Source: Hymenobacter sp. PAMC 26628
Lineage (GTDB): Bacteria > Bacteroidota > Bacteroidia > Cytophagales > Hymenobacteraceae
Length of the DNA stretch: 64,000 nt
Direction: 5' to 3'
Assembly: GCF_001562275.1 (NCBI RefSeq)
Contig: NZ_CP014304.1
Location: 434,001 to 498,000 of the forward strand
The notes beneath the pieces were generated by a model, which had not been told where the DNA came from, made no database searches, and worked only from the letters and a program-made list of their open reading frames with translations. A program made the position numbers and the translations under genes. Positions 15,329 through 24,600 of this stretch are shown here, piece by piece (within the stretch, counting starts at the first letter, position 1; the number at the start of each line of letters is the position of its first letter).

Positions 15329-16027
15329 TCAGGTAAGAAACTCGGACGCGCCCGTGTCGAGCTGGTAATAAGCCCCGACGATCAGCAACTGCTGGCTGGC
15401 CACGGCCTGCGACAGGATTTTGGAGTTTTGTAGGCGGTCGATGGTTATCTGCACGTTGGCCTTCACCACGTTGGCGTACCGAACGTCGCCGTCGCCCTTG
15501 GCCAGCACCACGGCCGGCCGGATGGCATCGACGAGGGTTTCCATGTCGCCGGGCGCCAATTGGCCCGAATTGATGGAGTCGAGCGTGGCCTTGATGGCCC
15601 CGCAGCGCTGGTGCCCCATCACCACCAGCAAGGGCACGTGCAACTCGGCCACCGCAAACTCTAAGGTGCCAATCACCGCGTCGTCCAGGGCGTGGCCGGC
15701 GGTGCGCACCACGAACAGGTCGCCTAGGCCCATGTCAAAAATAAGCTCGGGCGACTCCCGCGAGTCGGAACAGGCCAGTACCGTGGCTATTGGGGTTTGC
15801 TTCAAAGCCACTTCGCGGCGGCGTTGCAGGGTTTCGTTGGGGTGCTGCAACTGGCCTTTCTGGAAGCGCAGATTGCCGGCCTGGAGCTTGCGCAACGCCT
15901 CGGCCGCCGGTGGGACGGGCGCCGCGCCAGCGCCCCGAACGAAGGAGACGGGTAGGGCGGCGGCCAGCAGGCCCAGCCCAGCGCGCTGCAAAAAGGTGCG
16001 GCGCGGCGTGTTTTCAGAGAATGACAT
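15329..16027 (-). CDS. Beta-type carbonic anhydrase with twin-arginine signal
   Basis: A 232-residue beta-carbonic anhydrase. Zinc ligands are visible as Cys86 and Asp88 in ACSDSR, His139 and Cys142 in GHQRCG. The N-terminus has PRRTFLQRAGLGLLAAALPV, a twin-arginine signal, so the folded zinc enzyme would be exported to the periplasm and interconvert CO2 and bicarbonate there. ATG at 16027 is chosen because it places the Arg pair at 9-10; an in-frame extension to 16117 would push it inward. It starts 23 bp after the end of the aldo/keto reductase gene, so the two are probably co-transcribed. Confidence 0.92.
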   Translation of the reverse strand: MSFSENTPRRTFLQRAGLGLLAAALPVSFVRGAGAAPVPPAAEALRKLQAGNLRFQKGQLQHPNETLQRRREVALKQTPIATVLACSDSRESPELIFDMGLGDLFVVRTAGHALDDAVIGTLEFAVAELHVPLLVVMGHQRCGAIKATLDSINSGQLAPGDMETLVDAIRPAVVLAKGDGDVRYANVVKANVQITIDRLQNSKILSQAVASQQLLIVGAYYQLDTGASEFLT

Positions 16028-16050
16028 GGTACTGAACGCTAAACGAATGT

Positions 16051-17055
16051 TTACGCTAAAGTAGCAGCGGCCCCCAAGGTTCGCAGCTGCTTGTTGATGA
16101 AGTCGATTTCCTCGCACGAGAGCGGCACGTCGATGGCCTTGGCGTTTTGCACGGCCTGCTCGGGGTTGCGGGCCCCCACCAGCGCCACCGTGATGCCGGG
16201 CTGCGCCAGCGTCCAGCGCAGCACGAGCTGGCCCAGGGTGGCGCCCTTGGTTTCGGCCAGGGGCCGGATCTTGTTTAAGAACTCGTTGACGCGGGTCACG
16301 CTTTCGGGCTGGAACAGCTTGTTAGTGCTGCGCAAGTCGCTGGCGTCGAAGTGCTGGCCGGGCTTCATTTTGCCCGTCAGCAAGCCCAGCTGCAGCGGGC
16401 TGTACACCAGAATACCTTTGTTATTCGCCTGGCAATACGGCACTAAGTCCTTCTCAATATTACGCCGCAACATGCTGTACGGCATTTGGTTGGAAGCCAG
16501 CTTAATGGTTTTTTCGGCTTCTTCCATCTGCGCCACCGAGTAGTTGCTCACGCCCGCGGCGCGCACCTTGCCCTGCTCGATGAGGCGCTGCACGGCCTCC
16601 ATCGTCTCGTCAATCGGCGTGGTGGTGTCGGGCCAGTGCTGCTGGTAAAGGTCAATGTAGTCCGTGCCCAAGCGCTTGAGGCTGTCCTCGCACTCCTTAA
16701 TGATGCTGTCGCGGCTGGCGTACTTGTACACGTCGAGGTCGTGGCCTTCGTTGTCCTTGGTTTTCATGGCGAAGTCGCCCTTGGCCAGGTCCCAGCGCAT
16801 GCCGAACTTGGTGAGCAACTGCACTTTGTCGCGCGGCAGGCTCTTGATGGCCTCGCCCACAATCTGCTCGCTTAGGCCCTGCCCATAGATGGGGGCCGTG
16901 TCGATGCTGGTCACGCCCAGCTCGTAGCTGGCGTGGATGGCACCCACGGCGTCGTTCTGCTCGGTGCCGCCCCACATCCAGCCGCCGGCCGCCCAGCTGC
17001 CAAACGTAATGCGCGAAACCTTGACGCCCGAGGCACCCAATTCTTGAAATTCCAT
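16051..17055 (-). CDS. Aldo/keto reductase
   Basis: A 334-residue TIM-barrel NADPH-dependent oxidoreductase. The catalytic tetrad is visible: Asp52 and Tyr57 in SIDTAPIYGQG, Lys83 in LLTKFG and His140 in YQQHWPD. The C-terminal TVALVGARNPEQAVQNAKA is the NADP phosphate-binding loop. The closest group is the YajO/IolS-like reductases; the physiological aldehyde or ketone is unknown. ATG at 17055 directly precedes the standard MEFQELGASGVKVSRITFG start. First gene of a leftward run with carbonic anhydrase and proB. Confidence 0.93.
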   Translation of the reverse strand: MEFQELGASGVKVSRITFGSWAAGGWMWGGTEQNDAVGAIHASYELGVTSIDTAPIYGQGLSEQIVGEAIKSLPRDKVQLLTKFGMRWDLAKGDFAMKTKDNEGHDLDVYKYASRDSIIKECEDSLKRLGTDYIDLYQQHWPDTTTPIDETMEAVQRLIEQGKVRAAGVSNYSVAQMEEAEKTIKLASNQMPYSMLRRNIEKDLVPYCQANNKGILVYSPLQLGLLTGKMKPGQHFDASDLRSTNKLFQPESVTRVNEFLNKIRPLAETKGATLGQLVLRWTLAQPGITVALVGARNPEQAVQNAKAIDVPLSCEEIDFINKQLRTLGAAATLA

Positions 17056-17266
17056 GATAAAAGGAGTTGACGGACGAAAGAGAAGGCTTTGAAGCCCAAG
17101 CTCGTTTTACCCGCCGCCGGTCTAAAATGTTGCCTTATAGGTTCTTTGCCCGTAGTGCGGGAAAGCCAACGTGAACATTCGGGGGCCCCTGGCTTGTTAC
17201 CGGTCAGCGGACCGCTGCGGGGCCCCGCGCCGCCTGTTTTTTCCAACCCTGCAAATACTCTTCTAA

Positions 17267-17977
17267 ATGAAAGTTGAAATCTGGTCCGATGTGGTGTGCC
17301 CGTTCTGCTACATCGGCAAGCGCCGGTTTGAGGACGGCCTCCGGCAATTTGGCCACCCCGAGGCGGTGGAGGTGGTGTGGCGCAGCTTCGAGCTGACGCC
17401 CGATTTTCAGCCCGTACCCGGCCAAAACATCCATGAGTCGCTGGCCGCCAAAAAAGGCGTGTCGCCCGCCGAAGGCCGCCGCATGAGCGACCACATGGCG
17501 GGCATCGCCCAGGAGGTGGGCCTGGCCTACGACTTCGAGCACACCGTGCCGGCCAACACGTTTTTGGCCCACCAGCTCGTGCACCTGGGGGCCCACCACG
17601 GCCGGCAAGACGCCACCAAGGAGCGCCTCATGGCCGCCTACTACACGGAGGGCCGCGACCTGAACGCCGTGGAAACCCTGGCCGCACTGGGCACCGAAGT
17701 GGGCCTCGACGCCGATGAAATCCGCCAAGCGCTGGCCGCCGGCACCTACGCCGAAGCCGTGCGCTACGACGAGTACCAGGCCCAGCAAATTGGGGTGCGC
17801 GGCGTGCCGTTCTTCGTGTTCGAAGACAAATACGCCGTGTCGGGGGCCCAGCCCGCCGAGCTGTTTGCCGAGGTGCTGGGCAAGGTGTGGGACGAGGCCC
17901 AGGCCGCCAAGCCCCAGCTGGTGGCCGTGGCCGGCCAGGCCGACGGCCCCGCCTGTGGCCCCGACGGCTGCGACTAG
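17267..17977 (+). CDS. DsbA-family (FrnE-like) oxidoreductase
   Basis: A 236-residue thioredoxin-fold protein with active site CPFC (11-14) in SDVVCPFCYIGKRRFE, a helical insertion and a cis-Pro loop in IGVRGVPFFVFEDKYAVSGA. It lacks a signal peptide, so it is cytosolic like FrnE/2-hydroxychromene-isomerase-related DsbA proteins. The C-terminus has a second Cys pair, ACGPDGCD, as in many FrnE-like proteins. The role is likely disulphide exchange or isomerase activity; not certain. It is divergent from the aldo/keto reductase and followed by a strong terminator. Confidence 0.9.
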   Translation: MKVEIWSDVVCPFCYIGKRRFEDGLRQFGHPEAVEVVWRSFELTPDFQPVPGQNIHESLAAKKGVSPAEGRRMSDHMAGIAQEVGLAYDFEHTVPANTFLAHQLVHLGAHHGRQDATKERLMAAYYTEGRDLNAVETLAALGTEVGLDADEIRQALAAGTYAEAVRYDEYQAQQIGVRGVPFFVFEDKYAVSGAQPAELFAEVLGKVWDEAQAAKPQLVAVAGQADGPACGPDGCD

Positions 17978-18008
17978 CGCCGTCGCCCCGGCTTGCGAGC
18001 TGCTCATA

Positions 18009-18042
18009 AAACGGGCCCCGCCACTACTGGCGGGGCCCGTTT
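18009..18042 (+). terminator. Rho-independent terminator after the DsbA-like gene
   Basis: Stem AAACGGGCCCCGCC, loop ACTACT, stem GGCGGGGCCCGTTT; 14 perfectly paired bases, 31 bp after the stop codon at 17977. The T tract is short. Confidence 0.8.
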
Positions 18043-18145
18043 GGCGCTGGGGGCCCTGGGGGCGGGGCTGCGGCTTCACCTCGCCATCACTTGGCTGGGG
18101 CCCCCGCGCGGGGCCAACGGCCCATTTCCTTGGTAGCTTTCCCGC

Positions 18146-20674
18146 ATGAACGCACATTTTTCCCGGAATTGGGCCCTGGCGCTGCTCGCGGGTGGTGGCC
18201 TGCTGGCGCTGGGGGCCGCCCGGCCCCGCCCGGTCGACGAGAGCATCCTCCAGCGGCTGGCCCGCCAGGTGAGCGAATACTACGCCACCGTGCTGCCCGA
18301 AAAAGCCTACCTCCACCTCGACAAACCCGTGTACGCCACCGGCGAAACCATCTGGTTCAGCGCCTACGTGGTGGACGGCCTGCGCCACCAGGCCGACTCG
18401 CTGAGCAAGGTGCTGTACGTCGATTTGGTGTCGCCCGAGCAAAAAATTGTGGCCCGGCGCACCCTGCGCCTGCAAGGCGGCCGCGCCTACGGCGACCTCG
18501 ATGTGGCCGACACGCTGGCCGCTGGCACCTACCAGCTGCGCGCCTACACCAACTGGATGCGCAACGCCGGCGACGACTTCGTGTACAGCCGCCGCTTGCA
18601 GGTGTGGGCCGCCTCGCCCTACACCGCTAACGCCCCGCCGCCCCCCGCCGTGCGCCGGCCCGCCGCCGGGGCCCCCGCCGTGCCCGCGGGCCGGCCCGAC
18701 GTGCAGTTCTTCCCCGAGGGCGGGGCCCTGGTGGCCGGCCTGCCCACCGTGGTGGCCTGCAAGGCGGTAGACGCCAACGGCCGCGGCGTGGACATCAAGG
18801 CCCAGATAGTGGACGACCGCAACGCGGCCGTGGTGCCCAATTTCGCCACCACCCACCTGGGCATGGGGCACTTCACTTTCACGCCCGCCGCTGGCCAGCA
18901 CTACCGCGCCCGTGTGGCCTTACCCGGCGGCACCACTGCCGACTACGCCCTGCCCGCCGTGCAGGCCAGCGGCTACGCCCTGCGCGTGACCGATGCCGGC
19001 GCCGACTACGCGGTGGAAGCCCACTACCAAGGCCCCGCCGGGGCCCCCGTGCCCGGCCCGGTAATGCTGCTGACGGAGGTGCGCGGCTTCCTGGTGTACA
19101 TGGCCCCGCGCCCCATCGGCGCGGCTCCTGCCACCTGGAAGGTATCGAAGGCGCGCTACCCGAATGGCATCCTGCACCTGACGCTGGTGGATGCCCAGGG
19201 CACGCCGCAGGCCGAGCGCCTGGCCTTCGTGCAAAACGGCCCGGCCGCGCTGCCCGCCGCCCTCACCCCCGATAAAACCAGCCCCTACGGCCTGCGGGCC
19301 CCGGTGCAGATGAAGGTGCGCGTGGCCGACGCCGCCGGCCAGCCCCTGGCCGCCACGCGGTTGTCGGTGTCGGTGGTCGAAACGGCCCTGGCCAACCTCG
19401 ACCCCACCGCCGAAACCATTGCCTCGAACCTGCTGCTGACCTCCGACCTGGCGGGCTACGTGGAGGGCCCCGGCTACTACTTTCAAAACCCCACCGCCGA
19501 AACCGCCCGCGCCCTCGACGACCTGCTGCTGACGCAGGGCTGGCGGCGCTTCGTGTGGAAAAATGTGGTGAGCGGCCAGGCCGTCTCCCTCGAATACCCC
19601 GCCGACCAGGCCCTGGCCCTGGGCGGGCAGGTGCTGAGCGAGCACGGCTACCGCCCCATCCCCAACAGCCAGCTCACGTTCGTCGAAACCCGGCCCATTC
19701 GGCAGGTCACCACCGGCGTCACCAACGCCGCCGGCCGCTTCCGCTTCGTGGGCTTCGATGGGCGCGATACGGCCATTGTGACCTTGCAGGCCCGGCGCGC
19801 GCAGGGCGGCTCCAACGTGGTTATTCGGCCCGATACGGGGCCCTCGGTGGAAAACCTGCGGCTGCCGCCGCTGCCCACGCCGCCGGCCCCGGTCGCGGAT
19901 TTTGTGAAGCGCAGCCGCCAGCAGCAGGCCGACGAGCACGAGATGGACCCCTCGCGGCACCCCGCCGGCATGGTGGCCCGCAACATCCTGCTCGACAACG
20001 TGGCCGTAACGGCCAAGCGCGTGGCCGTGCCCCCCGACGACCCCCGCCGCCTCTACGGGGCCACGGGCGGCACCGTGGTTGATTTTGCCAACACGCCCGC
20101 GGCGCAGTCGGGCCTGAGCGTTTTCCAGGTGCTGCAAGGGCGCGTGGCCGGCCTCACCATCAGCGGCTCCCCGCCGAATATGCAAATCCAAATCCGCAAC
20201 CAAGGCACGCCGCAGTTCATCCTCGACGGCATGCGGGTAGACGCCGACGTCATCAACACCCTCGTGTCGAGCGACATTCAGTCGGTGGAAGTCTTCAAGG
20301 GCAACGAGGGCGCCATCTTTGGTGGCAGTGGCGGCGTCATCGCCATCTACACCAAGCGCGCCGATCCCAAGTACAAGGGCGCCGACAAGGGCCCCGCCCC
20401 GGGCATCGCCACCGTGAAGCTGCCCGGCTACTACCAGGCCCGCGAGTTCTACGCGCCGCGTTACGGGGCCCCCACGCTCACGGCCCCGGGCCCCGACCCG
20501 CGCCGCACGTCCCTCTACTGGAACCCCACGGTGCGCACCGACGCCGCCGGCGAGGCCACGCTTACCTTCTTCACCGCCGACGTCAGCGGTACCTTCCGCG
20601 CTACCGTCGAGGGCATCACGGCCACCGGCCAGCCCGTGCGCGGCACCGCCACCGTGACGGTGCAGGGCAAGTAG
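18146..20674 (+). CDS. Large exported MG2-like / TonB-plug protein without a beta-barrel
   Basis: An 842-residue protein with a signal peptide (about 1-25). EKAYLHLDKPVYATGETIWF (51-70) and the following Ig-like segments are the MG2-type domains of alpha-2-macroglobulin-like proteins. A TonB-receptor plug-like domain lies at about residues 630-740 (GLSVFQVLQGRVAGLTISG, FILDGMRVDADVINTLVSSD, VEVFKGNEGAIFGGSGGVIA). The end (SLYWNPTVRTDAAGEATLTF) is again macroglobulin-like. No barrel strands follow. Such proteins are common in Bacteroidota and their function is unsettled; surface or periplasmic location is likely. Ends before a 40-bp perfect palindromic terminator. Confidence 0.85.
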   Translation: MNAHFSRNWALALLAGGGLLALGAARPRPVDESILQRLARQVSEYYATVLPEKAYLHLDKPVYATGETIWFSAYVVDGLRHQADSLSKVLYVDLVSPEQKIVARRTLRLQGGRAYGDLDVADTLAAGTYQLRAYTNWMRNAGDDFVYSRRLQVWAASPYTANAPPPPAVRRPAAGAPAVPAGRPDVQFFPEGGALVAGLPTVVACKAVDANGRGVDIKAQIVDDRNAAVVPNFATTHLGMGHFTFTPAAGQHYRARVALPGGTTADYALPAVQASGYALRVTDAGADYAVEAHYQGPAGAPVPGPVMLLTEVRGFLVYMAPRPIGAAPATWKVSKARYPNGILHLTLVDAQGTPQAERLAFVQNGPAALPAALTPDKTSPYGLRAPVQMKVRVADAAGQPLAATRLSVSVVETALANLDPTAETIASNLLLTSDLAGYVEGPGYYFQNPTAETARALDDLLLTQGWRRFVWKNVVSGQAVSLEYPADQALALGGQVLSEHGYRPIPNSQLTFVETRPIRQVTTGVTNAAGRFRFVGFDGRDTAIVTLQARRAQGGSNVVIRPDTGPSVENLRLPPLPTPPAPVADFVKRSRQQQADEHEMDPSRHPAGMVARNILLDNVAVTAKRVAVPPDDPRRLYGATGGTVVDFANTPAAQSGLSVFQVLQGRVAGLTISGSPPNMQIQIRNQGTPQFILDGMRVDADVINTLVSSDIQSVEVFKGNEGAIFGGSGGVIAIYTKRADPKYKGADKGPAPGIATVKLPGYYQAREFYAPRYGAPTLTAPGPDPRRTSLYWNPTVRTDAAGEATLTFFTADVSGTFRATVEGITATGQPVRGTATVTVQGK

Positions 20675-20690
20675 CGCCGAACGACAGGCA

Positions 20691-20730
20691 AAAAGAGAGG
20701 CCCTGCGCACGTGCGCAGGGCCTCTCTTTT
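20691..20730. terminator. Bidirectional terminator, perfect 40-bp palindrome
   Basis: AAAAGAGAGGCCCTGCGCAC (20691-20710) followed by its exact inverted copy GTGCGCAGGGCCTCTCTTTT. It lies between the convergent MG2/plug gene and the small secreted protein gene, with T tracts on both strands, so it can stop transcription from both sides. Confidence 0.9.
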
Positions 20731-20748
20731 TTAGGGGCCTGGTGAAAA

Positions 20749-21072
20749 TTATTTCTTCGCGCCGGGCTTCACGGCGGCGTTTTTGCCCATGGCTTGGGGC
20801 AGGCTGCTGGCCGTAGCCGTGCCCTGGTTGGCTGCCTTGAGAGTCGAACTGGAGCGCGAAGCGCGGTTGGCGCCCGTGGCGGGGGCCGTGTTCACTTTCT
20901 GGCCGGGCTTCACGCCGGCGTTTACCGGGCCGTTGGGAGCCGCCGTCACGGGGTCGCCCGTCACGGGCTTATGGTTGGTGGGCCCCGCTTTGCCCTGGGC
21001 CGAGCCCGGCGCTTGCGCCGAAGCGGTGGTGATGCCGGCCGCCAGCGCGGCCAGAAAAAGGAGCTTTTTCAT
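20749..21072 (-). CDS. Small secreted low-complexity protein
   Basis: A 107-residue protein with a clear signal peptide (MKKLLFLAALAAGITTASAQ) and a mature part rich in Ala, Pro, Gly, Asn and Thr, positively charged and probably disordered (ends KNAAVKPGAKK). I do not recognise a family. It is a lone gene on the minus strand; the shared terminator at 20691-20730 closes it. Confidence 0.65.
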   Translation of the reverse strand: MKKLLFLAALAAGITTASAQAPGSAQGKAGPTNHKPVTGDPVTAAPNGPVNAGVKPGQKVNTAPATGANRASRSSSTLKAANQGTATASSLPQAMGKNAAVKPGAKK

Positions 21073-21215
21073 AAAACAGGAAGGAGAGAGAGCGTGGAAA
21101 AGAACAACACTTTTCGCGGCATTTTGGCCCGCCCCGCGCCGGGTTTTTTGTACGCCTACGCCCCCATTGTTCAGCTTCGGTTGGCGGTGAGCCGCAGGGG
21201 CGGATACGCCAATAA

Positions 21216-21249
21216 AAATCCCGGCTTGGTAAGCACCAAGCCGGGATTT
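21216..21249 (-). terminator. Terminator of the coiled-coil protein gene
   Basis: Stem AAATCCCGGCTTGGT, loop AAGC, stem ACCAAGCCGGGATTT, perfectly paired over 15 bp, followed on the minus strand by a T run. It lies 25 bp after the stop of the gene at 21274-21636. Confidence 0.88.
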
Positions 21250-21273
21250 AGTAAGCTCTCAAGCGCTGGAAGC

Positions 21274-21636
21274 CTAGCTGGCCTTGTTGAAAACGGCCGC
21301 TTCCAGCCGTTGAAAACGCGCTTCGTAGGCGGTGAGGATTGGGAATTTGCGCTCCAGCTCATCTGTGCGGTTCGCGTTGTAGCTCATCATTTCCAGCATC
21401 TTCATCTGGGTTTGCAGCAGCTTATCCAGCCGCTCGCCTTGTTGCTCTATTCTAACTAACATTGCGTCCTGCCGCTCTTCCACCCGGGTTTGACGAGCAT
21501 CAGATATTTTCAGAATGCCAATGATGTCGTCAATCTGGCCGCTCTGCCGGTCCATTTGTTCGGCCTGCCGATCCATGCGGCGCAGCAGGTCGGCCAGCAG
21601 GGCCTCAATCTGTCCAAAACGCTCGTTGTAATCCAT
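21274..21636 (-). CDS. Small coiled-coil protein of unknown function
   Basis: A 120-residue, highly charged, all-helical protein. Heptad-like repeats run through most of it (RMDRQAEQMDRQSGQIDDI, VRIEQQGERLDKLLQTQMKM), so a coiled coil is likely. No signal peptide or membrane segment. I do not recognise a family. Its own terminator lies behind it, and it is 37 bp downstream of the mfd stop codon, so it may be expressed with mfd or alone. Confidence 0.65.
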   Translation of the reverse strand: MDYNERFGQIEALLADLLRRMDRQAEQMDRQSGQIDDIIGILKISDARQTRVEERQDAMLVRIEQQGERLDKLLQTQMKMLEMMSYNANRTDELERKFPILTAYEARFQRLEAAVFNKAS

Positions 21637-21673
21637 GGGTTAATTATTTTACACAAGGTAGCAAAATCTGGCT

Positions 21674-24600
21674 TTACGCCTCCACCAATTCGGCACTGCC
21701 GAGCTCGGCCAGCACCTTTTTGGCCTGCGGAATAGACTTCACTTCCTCGAACGTAATCACCAGCTGCTCTTTGCGTTCCTTCATGCTCGCGCTTCGGGCG
21801 TGGGTCTGCACGTAGTTGAGAATGTCGCCAAACTGGTCGCCCTGGAAGTACGCCTGGTGGTCGGGGCCCGCGGGCAGGTAGCCCTTCAGCGTGTCGCGCT
21901 TCAGCGTGAGCTTGGCGAAGCCCAGGCGGCCGGCCTGCCAGCGCAGGCGCACGAGGTCGGCGAGCTGCTCCACTTCGGCCGGCAGGGGCCCGAAGCGGTC
22001 CACCATGCTGGCCAGCAACTTGCGCAAAGCCTCAGGCTTTTCGGCCCTATCCAGCTTGGCGTAGAGCTGCAAGCGCTCCGACACGTTACTTACGTAGCGG
22101 TCCGGTATCAGCACCTGGCGGTCGGTTTCCACGCTGCACTCGTGGTTGCGGGCGGCCCCGGCGGCGGCTTGCAGGCGCTGGTTCGAGTCGCCCATGAACA
22201 GGTCTTTGAACTCGGTTTCCTTCAATTCACGCACCGCCTCGTCCAGGATCTGGTGGTAGGTTTCGTAGCCCAGGTCGTTGATGAAGCCGCTCTGCTCGCC
22301 GCCCAGCAGGTTGCCGGCCCCGCGAATGTCGAGGTCGCGCATGGCCACGTTGAAGCCCGCGCCCAAGTCCGAAAACTCCTCCAGCGTGCTCAGGCGCTTG
22401 CGGGCGTCGGCGGGCAGGTTGGCCACGGGCGGCGTCAGCAAGTAGCAGTAGGCCTTGCGGTTGGAGCGGCCCACGCGGCCCCGCATCTGGTGCAGGTCGC
22501 TCAGGCCGGCCAGGTGGGCCCGGTTGATGATGATGGTGTTGGCGTTCGGAATGTCGAGCCCGCTCTCGATGATGCTTGTGCTCACCAACACGTCGTATTC
22601 GCCCTCCACGAACTTCATCATGCGCTTTTCCAGCAGGTCACCTTCCATCTGGCCGTGGGCGTAGGTAATCTTGGCGTCCGGTACGAGGCGCAGAATCATG
22701 CCCGCCACTTCCTCGATGTCCTTGATGCGGTTGTGCACGAAAAACACCTGCCCGCCGCGCTTCAGCTCCCGCGCCACCGCGTCGCGAATCAGGATTTCAT
22801 CATACACGTGCAGCTCGGTTTGCACCGGCTGGCGGTTGGGCGGCGGCGTGGCAATCACGCTCAAATCCCGGGCCCCCATCAGCGAAAAGTGCAGCGTCCG
22901 CGGAATCGGCGTGGCCGAGAGCGTGAGCGTGTCCACGTTCACCTTCAGCTCCTTCAGCTTGTCCTTGGTCTTTACACCGAACTTCTGCTCCTCGTCAATA
23001 ATCAGCAGCCCGAGGTCTTTAAAAACGATGTCCTTATTAGTAAGTCGGTGCGTGCCGATGAGGATGTCGGTTTTGCCCTCCGCCACGCGCTGCAAGGTTT
23101 CCTTGATCTGCTTCGTGGTTTTGAAGCGGTTCACGTACTCCACCGTCACGGGCAGCGTGGCCAGCCGGTCGCGGAACGTCTTGTAGTGTTGCATCGCTAG
23201 GATGGTCGTCGGCACCAGCACCGCCGCCTGTTTGCCGTCGGCCACGGCCTTGAACGCCGCCCGAATCGCTACCTCCGTCTTGCCGAAGCCCACATCGCCG
23301 CACACCAAGCGGTCCATCGGGTGGGGCTGCTGCATGTCGTACTTCACGTCCTCGGTGGCCTTGGCCTGGTCGGGCGTATCCTCGTAAATGAAGCTCGATT
23401 CCAGCTCCGCTTGCATAAAGCCGTCGGCCGAAAAGGCGAAGCCCGGGGCCGTCTTGCGCTTGGCGTACAGCCGGATGAGGTCGGCCGCGATGTCCTTCAC
23501 TTTCTTCTTGACGGCCTTCTTCTTGTTCTCCCACTCCGGCGAGCCCAGCTTGCTCATGCTGGGTGGGGACCCTTCGGCGCCGCTGTACTTGGCAATCTTG
23601 TGCAGCGCGTGGATGCTCACCGTCAGTACGTCGTCGTCGCGGTACACCAGCCGAATAGCTTCCTGAATCTGCCCGTTGATGTCCACCTGGGTCAGGCCCG
23701 CAAACCGGGCAATGCCATAGTCCTGATGCGTCACATAGTCACCGGGTTGCAAGGTCTTTAGCTCGCGCAGCGTCAGCGCCTTCTTCTTTGAGAACTTCTT
23801 GGTTTCCTGGGCCCTATAGTAGCGCTCAAACAGCTGGTGGTCCGTGTACACGGCCAGGCCCATCTGCTCGTCCACGTAGCCCTCGCGCAGGGCCAGCAGC
23901 AGGTGCTGGAACTGCACGTTGTTGTCAATCTCGTCGAAAATCGTGCGCAGCCGGTCGGCCTGCCGCACCGTGTCGGCGGCGATAATTGTGGTGAAGTCGC
24001 GCACCTGGTTCTCGCGCAGGTTCTTCGCCATCCGCGGAAATTCCTTGTTGAAGCTCGGCTGCGGCTTGGCCGCGAACTGAAACGCGTCGGCGTTCTTGAA
24101 GTGGAACCGCTTACCGAATTCCACCACCGCGAACCCGTCGAGCGACTTCTTGAAGTTCTTGCCCGACTCGAACAAGTCAGCCGGCTTGCTCACGATTTGC
24201 ATCCCGCCGCCCTCGCCCAGCATCGCCTGGAAATTGGCTTCCGCGCGCTCGAATAAGTCCGTCACCACGTCCAGCGTCTGGCGCACGTCCTTCAGCCACA
24301 GGCAGGCCGTGGGGGGCAAGAACTCAAAAAACGCCTCCCGCTTTTCCTGCAACAGCTTGGTCTGCACGTTGGGAATGATGCTCACCTGCGGCCGCGGCTC
24401 CACCGATAGCTGCGTTTCGGGGTTAAACGTGCGGATGCTCTCAATCTCGTCGCCAAATAACTCCAGCCGAAACGGCAGCTCGTTGGCGTAGCTGAACACG
24501 TCCACGATGCCGCCGCGCACGGCGTACTGCCCGGCCTCGTACACAAAATCCGTCTTCTCAAAGTCGTACTCGCCCAGCAGCTCGCCCAGGAAATTCACGT

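Noticed and set aside
17204-18901. 565-residue minus-strand frame spanning the DsbA gene and the start of the next gene
   Set aside because: It crosses a terminator and two well-supported + strand genes and has the same antisense composition.
18920-20710. 596-residue minus-strand frame opposite the MG2/plug gene
   Set aside because: The opposite frame has a signal peptide and recognised domains; this one is His/Gly/Ala-rich antisense with no family resemblance.
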